Source of the DNA: Stomorhina lunata
Taxonomy: Eukaryota > Arthropoda > Insecta > Diptera > Rhiniidae
Reading direction: 5' to 3'
Assembly (NCBI GenBank): GCA_933228675.1
Contig: OW121742.1
Span: 125,651,983 to 125,715,982 of the forward strand
DNA length: 64,000 nt
Shown: positions 12,307-23,829 of the stretch, one piece after another
How positions within the stretch are numbered: the stretch's first letter is position 1
Layout of the letters: each line of letters begins with the position of its first letter
Notes under the pieces: generated by a model
The model's database searches: none
Told to the model about the DNA's origin: nothing
What the model saw: only the letters and a program-made list of their open reading frames with translations
Made by a program: the position numbers and the translations under genes

Positions 12307-12783
12307 CTAATATTTAAAAATCTTATCGGTATCCAGATCCAATTTGCTTGATCTCTACAATATTATTCATTGTTAGCGCCCCGTTTCAATGAATTACTAT
12401 CAACACATAAATATTCTTCCCATCAGTTGTAATATCATTGAACAAAAATGATTAACCGATGAAATCGAAAGATTTCTAAAGATAGAATTTCATGATACTT
12501 TGATGCCGCTACTGGTTACAGTTGTGGTATTTTATTGGGCTTCCTAAAGAATTCCTTCCTCCAGTCATCATCATACTTTGAGAAGAGTACTTCTTTCGTT
12601 TAAAGATCAAAGAATCGTTCGGAAAATTTGTTTTATCTCAAATAAAGTGACATTGTGAAGAAAATGCTGGTTATTTAAAGACAGTTCACAGAAGGGAAAT
12701 AATGGTTGAGAATTGCTTGGAGGGGGAGAAAGAAAACAATGGAATTAATACTTTGCATGTAGTACATATGCATATGAATTGGC
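12307..12783. other. Unannotated interval
   Basis: Less AT-biased unique sequence with many stops in all frames; no recognisable element. Confidence 0.3.
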
Positions 12784-12818
12784 TATAAAATACCAGCAAG
12801 TTTAAGTTTAGATCATTG
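12784..12818 (+). promoter_or_regulatory. TATA box plus initiator, candidate core promoter
   Basis: TATAAAA at 12784-12790 and an initiator-like TCATTG at 12813-12818 put the A of the initiator 31 nt from the first T of TATA, the canonical Pol II spacing. It is followed by about 100 nt of untranslated-looking sequence and an AAAATG start. Confidence 0.4.
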
Positions 12819-12916
12819 TTTGATGATGTTGTTGAAGACCAAAGTCAGCAACCAGCTGGTTGGTTGGTTGTTGTTCAGTGCAGGGCGTTAAATTGCCGCA
12901 AAACATTTAAAATAAA

Positions 12917-13110
12917 ATGCATATTCACACAGTCAATAATGGAGCCAGAGCTGTAAGTAAGTGGTTTCTTTGCAACAATCATCAACAAATCCTTTGTCAT
13001 CCGAAATTATAACTTACGGAAAATTTATTTTACAACCACAGTTCGTAGAGATGAGTCGTTCCAAAAGTGAAACTCATCTAATTCTTGATGACTTTAACGC
13101 CGACATCTAA
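12917..13110 (+). CDS. Possible two-exon micropeptide (34 aa)
   Basis: Unrecognised. The first ATG after the TATA/Inr promoter has a good fly context (AAAATG). Exon 1 coding part 12917-12952 ends at GCT/GTAAGT; an 89-bp intron ends TTTTACAACCACAG at 13041; exon 2 runs 13042-13110 to TAA. The spliced frame stays open (MHIHTVNNGARA, then FVEMSRSKSETHLILDDFNA). There is no signal peptide or known motif. The 22 open codons after the junction could be chance, and the neighbourhood is full of decayed elements, so it may be a non-coding RNA or nothing. Confidence 0.2.
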
Positions 13111-13237
13111 TATCGTAAAGCTACGCAATCATTCATAAAAGAGAAGCTTTTATAATTCACAGAAGATTACGTTAGCTACCTTTCTTATATTCGGGAGTGA
13201 AAACTTATTGACATTAGTTTTCCGATACCCTAACAGA

Positions 13238-13455
13238 TTTTAAGGATCCCATCATTTCGACAGCCTCTCTTAGGCAATATTATACGCAGATGAGTATTGT
13301 GGAAACGGTAATACCAATCCAAGGATTGGAACGTTAAAAATAAGTTAAAGTGCAAAAGATTTCCAAGCTCCCATCAATTCTATAGCCTTACTTAGGCAGA
13401 TGAGCTTTGCGAATACTGCAATACCATCTTAAGGCTTGAAACGTAAAAAATGATT
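13238..13455. repeat. Diverged direct duplication, about 115-bp unit
   Basis: Two diverged copies side by side share CTTAGGCA...GCAGATGAG(T/C)(A/T)TTG, AATACCA and GGAACGTTAAAAA/GAAACGTAAAAAA. No coding capacity. Confidence 0.6.
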
Positions 13456-13558
13456 GAAATAAGTACTTTTTTTTGGGGAAATGAAACTACATAAAGACAT
13501 TAAGCAGAGTAATTTGAGATGTAATTGTAGAGATCATCCAAAGTTGGTATCTCCCTGA

Positions 13559-13797
13559 GGCATGTCTGGATCGTAAGTGTATTTATAAGAAGAACATGCT
13601 TAAACATACATGATTCATTGAAGAACATGACAATCTTCATAAAAAACCAAAGTATTCTTGCCTTTTGTCATGCCTCCTAACCATGAATATTTGTAATTGA
13701 AGGAGGCATATTAGAATCGTAAGTATGTTTATGAGGAGAACATACATGATCCATTGAACCATATTAGCAAACAAGAAAATCTTTACAAGAAACCAGC
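13559..13797. repeat. Diverged direct duplication, about 146-bp period
   Basis: GGCAT..., ATCGTAAGT(G/A)T, GAACAT, CATGAT(T/C)CATTGAA and AAGAAACCA/AAAAAACCA occur in the same order at 13559-13649 and 13705-13797. Confidence 0.6.
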
Positions 13798-13989
13798 AGA
13801 CTGTCTTCGTTAGTCTCTCGATACAACTGGGTTCAGAATGTAACTTAAGCCTTCAGACTTGGAGTTTGTTATAAAATTCAAATTTGAAGTTTCCCAAAAA
13901 TGAAGATTCGTTATGATACACAAGAGATATAGAATAGAGCGAATCCCATTAAAATCGTCATCCTTAATGGCCCGGTTAAGTGATCTGAT

Positions 13990-14370
13990 CTATTCGAGGA
14001 TGTGTTCATTCTGAACAAATATGGTACCCGTTTAGATAGGAAATGCACTCACAGGCAAGGCTTCTCTTTTTGTTTCCGTCAAGATAGATGGGAAAAAACG
14101 TGGTTAGTTTTAAGGTTAACGATTAATAACTACTGCAGAAGCTGTCGAGCGAAAAGGAGGAGTAGTCCAGAAACATATTGTCTGTACTTGCCCAGCCCTA
14201 GCGTACGAAAGAAGACAACATCTGGGCATATATTTGCAGGTCTAGGCGATCTGGCTGATATACATGTATGTATCGGGTCGCTACAAAAGGGATGCTACAA
14301 AAGTACAGGGACAGCAGACGACGCCATATTTCTTGCTGCTCTTTTGACATATCTCTTCAGTAAGGTTTCA
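13990..14370 (+). pseudogene. LINE C-terminal (RNase H / CCHC tail) remnant
   Basis: One frame gives NNYCRSCRAKRRSSPE and, after a frameshift, HIVCTCPALAYERRQHLGIY, then GLGDLADI. This order (YCRSC...EH..C.CPAL...R...LG...DL.D) is the usual C-terminus of insect I/R1-type non-LTR retrotransposon polyproteins. Frameshifts and stops make it a dead fragment. Confidence 0.6.
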
Positions 14371-14399
14371 TTTTATGATGGAAATTTACACTAGCCAAC

Positions 14400-15010
14400 G
14401 AGTCAAAAATATTAAAATTTACTACCAAAATTCGGAGTTAGTGGCCTCAATGTTAAGAGCGCGAATTATCTTCAGTGATGAGGCTCATTTCTGGCTTCAT
14501 CAATAATCATAACATGCGTTATTGGTCAGGCAGCTTTTTATGGGCCGTACTTCTTCCGTGATGATCAAGACAGGCACGTTACTGTGAATGGGAATCGCTA
14601 CCGTTCAACGATAACCGAATATTTTTGGCCCCAATTGGATGATATGGACTTAGAGGAATGTCCAAGTTTAAAGAGCGTGTTCTCTCACAAAATCGTCCAG
14701 TCGATTGGCCGCCTCGTTCGTGTGATTTGACACCGTTAGATTATTTCCTGTAGGGCTACGTCAAGACTATGGTCTATGCCAACAAGCCAGCGACGATTGA
14801 TGGACTTCGTACGAAAATCGAATGTGAAATTGTAGCAGTATCAGCCAACTTATGCTTGAAATTGGGTTCAGCGTCTGGACTTCTGCAAGCGTGCCAATGA
14901 TGGCCGTGCAAAAGAAATCGAGTTCCATACATAATGGCATCAAACGTGCTTTACAGGAATAAATAATTTCATTGATATTCAAAACCGTTTTTGTTTTATT
15001 TAGCGCTCTT
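14400..15010 (+). pseudogene. Mariner/Tc1-superfamily transposase remnant
   Basis: Frame pieces read IIFSDEAHFWL, GPYFFRDDQDRHVTVNGNRY, ITEYFWPQLDDMDLEE, then VDWPPRSCDLTPLDYF, GYVKTMVYANKPATID and KRANDGRAKEIEFHT-like sequence. First and third catalytic Asp positions are recognisable (SDEAHF, CDLTP), but the segment that should hold the second (QQDGA) is deleted and several stops interrupt. A dead copy of a DDD-type element. Confidence 0.75.
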
Positions 15011-15511
15011 ATTGAAAAATCTTTACATATATTGGCCTATTTAAAGCGGTCCCAATGATTTACAGTAACAAACTTTTTGCTAGCCTCCGTGGAAACACAA
15101 TAGTATCATAGTATAAGTGAGTCTCATTTTCAGACTGCCACTACCTCCAATTTATTGTATATTCATTCCTTTCCAGCTCTGGCATGCCCAAGTACACATT
15201 CATCTAAATAAGTAATAATTTAATAAATCCAGCTACAATTAATGAATACTGGGTATATTTGTGTATAAAAAAACCGATATAAAGCACAGACCGATATACA
15301 CAACATAGTATGAACTGGTTGTTGGAACGTTTGAGAGTGCCGCCGAAGCCAAAGCTGTAGCAGAAAAAAAGTGTATAAATGCGGCTCAACATCTTTGATG
15401 TGTTAATAACAAAAAAAAAAAGCAACAAAGGCAATAGCAAATGAAAAGATATAAAAGCAACAAATACTATAAAGCCAATGGTTGCAATACTGTCCAATAC
15501 TTGCATATTGC
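15011..15511. other. Unannotated interval
   Basis: Unique sequence; a TATAAAT at about 15374 and runs of A are seen, but no convincing gene. Confidence 0.3.
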
Positions 15512-15521
15512 GCGCATGCGC
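15512..15521. promoter_or_regulatory. NRF-1/Ewg-like palindrome
   Basis: GCGCATGCGC is an exact match to the palindromic NRF-1 (fly Erect wing) core and is followed by TCAGTCAGTCAGT, which contains initiator-like TCAGTC. It stands out from the AT-rich surroundings. No reliable gene follows (the 62-codon frame at 15595-15783 has no recognisable features). Confidence 0.3.
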
Positions 15522-15789
15522 TCAATCCAGTCAGTCAGTCAGTACCCCCGATAATCAACACTACGTTTGGCTTAAAACGTACTAAACAATAATTATGAAT
15601 AAAGATCCTCCTGCTCACTCTTCACCTGTCTTAACCCCTTCATACTTAAACTCGAACAATATTTACATCCACACGAACATGTACAAAACTTATTTTTTCT
15701 CCAACGTCTTTGTTGTGAGCGGCGCTGCGAATCGATTTACAAAAAAAAAAGATACAAAAAGTGATCGCAGCAACAACAAATAAAGACAA

Positions 15790-16650
15790 CCACCGTCTAT
15801 AAGATAGACCAAATGACTATATTTCAAGATTATTCATCTCCAAGGCGTTTATTTGTCTTCTGGGTGGCAGTAATGTCGGCTTTTGATAAAAGCTTTTCAT
15901 TTTTGATGGTTACGTCCGTAATGTGTGTCTGTAAGATTATAGTTACTTTTTTTTGTTAAATAAGTTTGTAGACTTTCCGCTTAATTTCCATTAAAACAAT
16001 TTGCAATGTTTGTCTTAAAATTACTCGCAAGGAGGAAGAGGTTTAATTGATGGACACTAAAGGTAGATATTAATTTAAGCGTTTTAAAAGTGATCGGGTA
16101 ATTTTAAAGCTGATGATCCCAATGCCTACATGTGAGAAGAATGCATGATTCTATAGTGTCAGTTCAGTTCTCGATCTTATATGAAATCTAGCATATGAAA
16201 GATAATGACATTCCATACTTAAGATCTGCAATTGATCCTAATATTCAATTCAGTTTCTTTTGCAGATCGGTCGATCCGCATTAACCAATGATCAGCACGA
16301 CTTGAGAACCTTTTAGCTTTCTGACTTGGAATAACAATCCCTAAGAGTGATCAGATCTAGAGAAGAGACTCTTTAACCAATTGATCCTCCTACTCATTCA
16401 ATAAGATCTGAATGATCGATTTATAAAATTTCTTTCAACAGAAACTTTCGAATTTTGACAGTTGAAAACGATCATCTTCTTGAAGCTATATCTTTCAAAT
16501 TAATTGTCGTTTTTTAGTCCATCTTTAGCGTCCCGTTACATATGTTAAGCATATTTCTACGTTGGCCATATCATAACCATTAGTCATGATTACAAGAATT
16601 TTCGATTTGAATTGGACGACTTAAATAATAGGAGGCCGCTACATACCACA
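15790..16650. other. Unannotated interval
   Basis: Moderately AT-rich unique sequence with no long frame and no clear repeat. Confidence 0.3.
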
Positions 16651-16655
16651 CAGCT

Positions 16656-16671
16656 AATCGCACGTGCGATT
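16656..16671. repeat. 16-bp perfect palindrome with CACGTG core
   Basis: AATCGCACGTGCGATT is fully self-complementary and centred on an E-box. A second ATCGCACGTG begins about 26 nt further on. Confidence 0.6.
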
Positions 16672-16794
16672 TTAATGCATGGTCATCGCACGTGAAAGTG
16701 ATGTGAACTGGTCTCTGAGACGTGTGCGAATAATCCAAAAACCACAGCGGTTTTCAAATTCAAAATAGCCCATGACATCGATCAAATTAAGATG

Positions 16795-16975
16795 AAGCAG
16801 CTTAAGATGACTCAGCAACTAAAGATAACTCAGTCGTTCTAGATGACCCAGTAGTATATGAAGATCAATCAGTTTAAGGTGACTCAGCAGTTCCAGATGA
16901 CTTAGCAGTTCTGGATGACTCACCAGTTCGAGATGACTTAGCAATTCGAGATTACTCAGTATTTCAGTATACACT
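16795..16975 (+). repeat. Degenerate minisatellite, about 20-bp unit
   Basis: Repeated AGATGACTCAGCAGTTC-like units (GATGACTCAGCA, AGATGACCCAGTA, AGGTGACTCAGCAGTTCC, AGATGACTTAGCAGTTC, GGATGACTCACCAGTTC), about nine, diverged. Confidence 0.7.
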
Positions 16976-17039
16976 TTAAATTCTACAATTTCTTATCCTT
17001 AAGTTAAACTAGTTTCAAGTTTCTATCCTTGACACCAAT

Positions 17040-17240
17040 GTCATGATTTCAACAAGACGGCGTTACGATCCAAACAACTATAGGAATATTGGATATTCTG
17101 CACGGGCGATTTGAATGATAATCATCTCATTCGACACCGTTTGACTTTTTCTTGTGGGGTTTTCTAAAGTCGGAGGTTTATGTGAATAAGCCGTAAACCA
17201 CTGCAATCCTCAGAGCCAACATAACCCATGCATTTGCTCA
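17040..17240 (+). pseudogene. Mariner/Tc1-type transposase fragment
   Basis: Reads FQQDGVTIQTTIGILDILHG, then after damage a frame with FDFFLWGFLKSEVYVNKP and ILRANI. The QQDG motif carries the second catalytic Asp. Stops break the frame. Not the same copy as 14400-15010, where that part is deleted. Confidence 0.65.
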
Positions 17241-17304
17241 ATCGGGAATGACCCTTACATTATTGTGTTGTTAGTTGGAAAATATGTTATGGGAAGGAAT
17301 ATAA

Positions 17305-17665
17305 ATGGAGTAGTGTTGTAGACATTCGACTTGAACTTTCTATATAGCAACTGACTGGAACTTAACTTTCATTGCTGTGTGTTGTTTGCTCTACTGGTCA
17401 ATCGACTACGAAGAAGTGAGCTCAGGGATATAAACGTCTACTGCGTAAGGGAGTTTTAGTTTCGGGAACGACGACCCTGATTTCTTTAGAGCCCATTCCA
17501 AAGTAGTAAAGATAGAACAATGTAACACACATTGCAACGGTGTTTAAGTGGAGTGGAATAAAGTTGGATTCTTTTTAGTCACCGATGAGAATTTTTAACC
17601 AGTTCTGCACCCGGTCGAGAAGCTCCAAAAGAGTAGTATTACATTTTCAATCGGATATAGGTGTA
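17305..17665 (-). pseudogene. Degraded LINE ORF2 C-terminus
   Basis: Aligns base by base with 30690-31065 (shared CCCATTCCAAAGTAGTAA, CGGTCGAGAAGCTCCAAAA, TCGGATATAGGTG), but with more indels. It is an older copy of the same Jockey-like LINE, in the same orientation. Confidence 0.7.
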
Positions 17666-17674
17666 AAGGAGATT

Positions 17675-17905
17675 AGCTAGAGTGAAGTAACTCTTTGGAC
17701 ATGACATTCCTAGAACACGTCTTCAAATCAATAACTTTTAGATGCTCTAGATTATTGAGTTCATTCTTAACTCTGTCAAGGGATAATCGATCAGCTAGAG
17801 TGAAGTATCTCTCTAAGCGCGGTATTCTTAGCAGACGTCTACTAATCTACAACATTCTGATGTTCCAGATTATTGATGTCATTCCAAACGATGTCAAGGG
17901 ACAAT
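17675..17905. repeat. Direct duplication, 118-bp unit
   Basis: AGCTAGAGTGAAGTA starts at 17675 and 17793; both copies continue CTCT, CATTC/TATTCTTAG, ...GA(T/C)G(C/T)TC(T/C)AGATTATTGA and TGTCAAGGGA. The 77-codon frame across it is a by-product. Confidence 0.7.
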
Positions 17906-17929
17906 TGATTCTGGTGTTTCGGTCTTAGT

Positions 17930-19210
17930 TATCGGCTTTTTAAATTGCCAATATCTAGTCTGGAGACTGAGACAGCCATCAGTAGCTTGTCTCAGATCAT
18001 CCAGCAGGACATACATTTGGTTTTACAAAGACTGAGGTTGGTTGAGATTTAAAAGAGTTTAGGAATATGAACAATTTACTGTCCCATGGCCGTATTAGTT
18101 GGACATAATTCAAATTGTCTGCCATCCAATTAATTTTCACTACTTCATTAACAGTATTACCATCTTTTCATTGTTAGTGTAACACGGCAACACCCTTCTT
18201 CAAGTGTTACCATTTTATTAATTTTACAAGATACATTTAATAGTTCCTTTCTCTGTAAAATTGTGCGTAAAAAATATAACTTTTTAATTGTTGTTAAATA
18301 TGCGGCATAATTTGAAAATTTTCTAATAAATTTGAGTTATGGAAATAAAGTGAATTATGCCTTTTGTTGACTCTTTATGCCTTGTACTGTGGAAATGAAA
18401 AGAAAATTATTGCCGACTCACGTACGCAACATAAAATGCAAAAATGAACACTTAAAAATACAAAGAGTGGCTACTGAATAATGGAAGTTAAACTAAAAAG
18501 TGGGTTGTCAAAGAAGTTTTGAAAGCTCAACAGAAGACAATTTTATGGGAAATGCAAAGAATAATACTTTTAGATGTTAAAATTAGACATATAAGAAGTA
18601 TAAGAATTAAAGTTCTATTGAGTTTTTTTTAGCCATAAACTTCTCAGTTACCCCTTGTTGTTTGTGAATACTTAATATTTTTATGTTTAATACACATATT
18701 CGTGCCTTTGGAAGATGTACGAGTTTGTTGAGTTGTGATGACTTATGTTTGTTTATGATGAAAGCTGACTCTGATGATGATGCTTCTGCTGCTCATGATG
18801 ATGCTGCTGCTGCTGATGGAAATGATGTTGCAAGAAATTAATATAAAACAAGAATCATCAGCGACTCCTCTTGCTAATTGCCCTTGAAGTACTACAAGGA
18901 CATGTTCCTTATATGTTTTATATAGATCAGCTGTTGCTAGTGCCTTAAGTTAAGGAAGGAAGATTTGTAATTATGGCGACCCGCTTTCAATAAATTCTTT
19001 AATTGAAAGAACTTTGATTGTAACTTTAGTTATTCTTCTCAAGGTTTTCGATTGAATTGAAACGTTGCTGAATTAAGCTGCAGTTACAAATTGAAAGACC
19101 ATGACTAGATATTTTAACAAGTTCTTTTCATTTGTTGAGGTCGATAAGATACTTTGAGATAACCACAAGCTGGAAAGACATTACAAAGCTTAAATTAACC
19201 TAAAATAACA
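17930..19210. other. Unannotated interval
   Basis: Unique sequence, with an imperfect GATGATGCT/GCTGCTGCT microsatellite at about 18774-18830. No gene seen. Confidence 0.3.
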
Positions 19211-19214
19211 CTCT

Positions 19215-19495
19215 GCGGATTAACTCGCCCTAATGTTGCGAAAGTGGTCAAGACATATTTGGAAACGTTGAAATGGAAAGTTCTCCCCAACTTACTGTAT
19301 TCTCTAGACGTTGCTCCCTCGGACTATCACTTGTTTCGATCAATGCCACACGGCAGGGCTGACCAGCACTTCCGGTCTTATGAAGGTGGAAGAAAGCAGT
19401 GACCAGCGTTGGATAATACTTGAAGTACTAAATGAATAACTAGTTTATTACAATAAAGCCTCGAATTTCGAAAAAACGGTGGAAGCAAAGTTGTA
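19215..19495 (+). pseudogene. Classical mariner (DD34D-type) transposase C-terminus
   Basis: The frame reads ARPNVAKVVKTYLETLKWEV, LYSLDVAPSDYHLFRSM and ADQHFRSYEG, the C-terminal catalytic part of a mariner transposase (D of LDVAPSDYHLF is the third catalytic Asp). Stops follow, and nothing of the N-terminal half is found. Confidence 0.85.
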
Positions 19496-19499
19496 CGCT

Positions 19500-20400
19500 A
19501 GTAGATTAGGTTGGTTGAAAAGGCGGTACTAATTGGCATCTTCACTTGTAGACCATATTGGTTCATTGTGATTCCTCCAAGCAGAGAAAGTGGAATGGAA
19601 TAGATCGATCTGCTTCCTAGAAGCTTAATTATCTTACACGGAACAATGACAGAGAATTTGTTCAAACTATTCCGACATATCCTTATCTTAACAAAATATA
19701 CATATATAATCTTTCCCTCTGTGCTAGCTACTTAGTAGGTGGATAGAAAGTATATTGATAATGGTTAGTCAACATGTTTTTTAGATTCGTCCTACAAAGA
19801 CCTGACAAACTTTTAGCCTCCATCTCCTCCAAATAAAGAAAGAGGAAATTATTTTGTGTGAGAAAGAGTAGAAGTGCTTCTTAAGCAGATCTTCTTCCTA
19901 GAAGCATAAGTCTCTGACATTGGAGTATGGAGCAATGACAGAGAATGTGTTTAAAGGTAGAACCAGTCCTATCTGTCGTGTTATGAACACTGCCTTACCA
20001 CACCGTTGACAAATTCATTACCGTTGATTTTGCCATAGGATTCGGTGAGACCTACACACACTTGCATTTCTCAACTAACTTCTTCGTCTTCTGGTATTCT
20101 TGACACCCAGTGGAGCAAAGGCCTCGGCTGTTGGTTTCATTCATCAGGATGTTCTTGCATAGATTAGGCACCTCCAAAATCCTTTATGTAATGCTGTTTC
20201 TTTCCATGCTTAAAACATCTTAAGTGCTAGGTCGATGGATGATGAGTCCAAAGACAAGAGTCACGTTTGTAAAGCGAGCCGCTCAAGTACAATTATCTTA
20301 GACCCTTAGACCGAATATGTCGGAATGGCTCCAAGACAACTACCCCTCACATTAACCCTGACCTAGAATCCCACTCGGGTTGTTTACCGCATCTTCAACT
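19500..20400. repeat. Decayed repeat region with about 270-bp duplication
   Basis: Opens with TAGATTAGGTTGGTTGAAAA, a phrase common at the ends of fly elements. CTTCCTAGAAGC and ACAATGACAGAGAAT recur in order at about 19612 and 19890, so an element fragment was duplicated. No intact frame. Confidence 0.4.
20080..20132 (-). mobile_element. RTE-type LINE 3'-end fragment
   Basis: On the minus strand GAGGCCTTTGCTCCACTGGG, then TGTCAAGAATACCAGAAGA, matches the 3' end of the RTE-like copy at 24400-24440. Confidence 0.5.
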
Positions 20401-20734
20401 AGATGTCTTTTAAAGCTCACCTGATTGCCACCTTACTATCCCTTGGTAGATAGGCTATTTGAAATTTACTCGATTGCCTTCAATGTCGTACAAATGCTTG
20501 GAAGTAAGTCTTTACATCATCCTGTTCAAGCAAGTACACACTGAAACCGATGTCTTTCTATGATCAGTCTGAAAAGATTAAGTTGCTCTTAAAGAGGGAA
20601 GTGCGATCCTCGCCCTTGATCCTGTCAGGGATTACAATCTCCAGTTCTTAACTAAACATCATCTCCTTGACTATTTGTATAGGCATTAAGATACTTGAGT
20701 AATTTAGTCTTAGCACACTTCTAGCTGCAATTCC

Positions 20735-20790
20735 TTCTTCTTCTGTTATCATTGACCCCCAGTGAAGAATTGAACCTCAGATCATAGGAA
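20735..20790 (-). mobile_element. RTE-type LINE 3'-end fragment
   Basis: On the minus strand CTGAGGTTCAATTCTTCACT and GGGGGTCAATGATAACAGAA match the same 3' end as 24400-24440. Confidence 0.5.
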
Positions 20791-20929
20791 ACACAATGTG
20801 GAATCCTTGTAATGGCTCCGGTTCGACCTATTTTTTAATTAGAATTAAACTATTTAAAGGTCTATGCTTGATAATAACCCCAAAATTAAGATCTGACAGC
20901 GAAGCTAAACTAAGACTTTATGAACCCTA

Positions 20930-21658
20930 CACTCAGGAAATTATTACAGTAACTGATTGTATGTTATTTAGGAAATTTTCGGTTATGTTGTTTTCAAATG
21001 AATATTCAATTAAATTTATATGAAAATTGATTTTTAACATATTTATACATTTGTTTAAAAAACAACCTACAAAAAAATACTGAAAATCCGTAACATTTGA
21101 AAATATCAGTTGTTTATTTTTTATAAATTTGTTCAATTATTGTATCAAATATAATTCGTATTTGTTTAATTATTGGTTTTCCTTAAGTATCTTAGGTTTG
21201 CCTACTGAAGAAACTTTTTATAATACTGGCCGCCTATCACGGAGTATGGTCTAAGCAAACTACAAACTTTGTTTTGTCTGTTTGGTTTTTTTATGCCTTA
21301 AAGGATATAACCTTTTTATGGTTTCGTCTTTTATGTTAAGTTAATCACAAAACAAATGAAAATTGTCCGTTTTACGGAAATTTTACGTAGTTTTTTACCA
21401 TTCAATTTTTTAAAAATAAATGAAAATTTCCGTTTTTTATACTAAAAATGTAGTTTAAATTTTTGTCAGTAATTTTTTTGAAAACAACTGAATATTCCGT
21501 TTTTAAAACTGAAAATGTAGTTTAAATATTTGTCAGTTAAATTTAAATGAAATATTTATTGAATTTGAATGAAAAATCAGTTGACCGGTTTTTAAATGAA
21601 TATTCATTCATTTCAAATTACATTTTTAGTTAATTTTACTTACATAATATTCTGAGTG
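20930..21658. mobile_element. 729-bp MITE flanked by TA
   Basis: The left end after TA (20928-20929) is CACTCAGGAAATTATTACAG; the right end before TA (21659-21660), inverted, is CACTCAGAATATTATGTAAG. Inverted AT-rich modules occur further in on both sides (TCAAATGAATATTCA left; TGAATATTCATTCATTTCAA right). TA duplication and CACTCAG ends fit a Tc1/mariner-mobilised element. No transposase frame. Confidence 0.7.
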
Positions 21659-21660
21659 TA

Positions 21661-23829
21661 TGACTGAAGTTGAACTGAGAGCCTATCTTATTGATGTTCC
21701 CTGACTTAGGAAAACTTTAAAAAAGCCTAATACCGAATCTCTTTAAATTCCGTCGTTATCGCTTTAATTGTGTTCCAATTCCTAAGTAATACAATGTTTC
21801 CGATGCTAATTTTTGGAGTGTCATTAAGCAATGTTTAACTTTATAATAACCGAAATATGTACATAATTTTACACACATATGTCGTAAACTGTAGAACTAA
21901 CTAGCCTTCTTCTTCTTCGTTGTGTAATAAAAAAAAATAATTTAAAATTATGAATTTTGAATTAATGAAGAGAATCCAAACATGTAAAAAAGTCTACTTT
22001 GATGTTGTTTGAATTGTTATAAACTGAAAAAGCCAATTGAGGCAACTAATAGGGGTCGTTGTCGTCGTTAATCAACATGTAGAAAAGCGAAAAAGGTTTG
22101 GTGGGGTGGGGGAGGGTTTCCAATACCATTTAGATATTACTTACTGCTTTTTTACAAACGAACAAATTGTTTGACATTTAAATAAAAATGTCTTTTTGTT
22201 GTTGCTGTCGTTGGGTTTTTGTTTAAACAAAAAGCAACAAATGACACGGATCACTTTCATATTACAAAAACAGTCATCCATCCATCCAATCCAGCTATCC
22301 AAACATAAGAGATGATGATGTTGCTGACGATGACTATGACGATGAGTTACAAACTGATTTATTTGTTTAGCGGATGTTTATTAATGGGCTTAGGAGTGTG
22401 GGTATATGTGTACTTCAATTTCTATATATAAAAAAAGCTTTTGTGCCCCAAAGTTTTAAGGGGTGTCTTTGATCTTTGCTACAGTTTTTATGGGTTGTAG
22501 TAGAATTGCTTTTTTTGTTTTAATATATATTTTTTCCAAATAATTGTGATAAATGTGGGAACATCTGTAATTTAGATAAGAACCATTGAACATATGAGGG
22601 ATAACTAGAAATACAATAAAAGCGGAACTATCAAATATACAAAGAATTTAAGAGTCATTCGCTGTCTTCCAAGAGGATCCAGAGTTTTTATGTAAATTGA
22701 GTGTACTATATGAACTTTTTTGTTGTAATGCAGTTAAAATTTTGCGGTACAATTTTACACACCTACTCTTTCTGTCTCTTCTTAGTAACTGCAAAACATC
22801 AACCATGTTATCACTTCTTCCTTCAACCTCTTTAAATGTATAATGGTTCAAATTTGGATCAAAGGGTCGCTACGAAATTTGTTCATTGTGATCTGTTCTT
22901 TACTATTATCTTTACGTCGATACAGGTCTTTCCCATTAAGCTTCCACCAGCTTCAATTTGACTTCTCTTTGAGTTAGGAAATCTGCTTCTTCATCTACTA
23001 CCTTCTACACCTTCTTCTTGGCTTTAACGAACTATATGCCCACTTTATCTTAGCTATTTTAACTCGTATTGTCGCCTTTCCAGTCCGCTCCCACAAATCT
23101 CTGCTGGAAATGCTATTCTACCAGAATTTTCGTAGTATTTCCCGAAAAGAGCGTTTTAAGGATTTATACTCGTACAAGAACACGGTACCTGATCTTCCGA
23201 TCGAAGAGAAACGACAGAGTTTTTTGTTTTAAGTGAATGTGTGAAGGCCTCCAAATATTTCGAAAAACTCAAAATGCTTGAGTTGCATTTTGAATATAAT
23301 AAGTTCCTCTAAAGCTTCCTAAGTATAAGGAGGACGATACATCCTCATGCTTTATAAAGTTTATCGTAAACTTATAGAAGTTGTTAATATTAAGTCCAAG
23401 GTCCTATACCTTGGTTTATCAATATTTAGTTTGTGGGGTGTGTATGGCGCCTACGAAGGCTAAGTATGTATATCGACTTCTTGCTTATGTTGGTCTGGGA
23501 ATTATAAATTTATTTGGTTGTGTTTACCCGGTCTTCACCATTGATGCTGTTTTAAGAATGTCTTTCCGCAATACTTGACCCTGTGTTCTCTAGGATATGA
23601 TTTTAGATTTATTCACTTACTGATCAAGCTTCTTTTCTTAAAGTTCTAATTTCTTGATTATCGAAATCTGACACTTTCAATGTAGAAGACTTGTATTTCG
23701 TCGTCATAGTCAAGACCCTTGAGACAAGACCCTGCAGACCGCAAGTAATACCTCTCCTAACGCATCTTTGTCGTACTTGATTAATGTTTTTCTTTTTTTA
23801 TAAAGAGAAGTAACACTCAGGCAAGCTCT
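21661..23829. other. Unannotated interval
   Basis: Unique sequence with scattered stops. Reading frames such as 22648-22851 (-) and 23381-23578 (+) show no motif or splice context. Poly-T and GATGATGAC runs near 22310 only. Confidence 0.3.
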
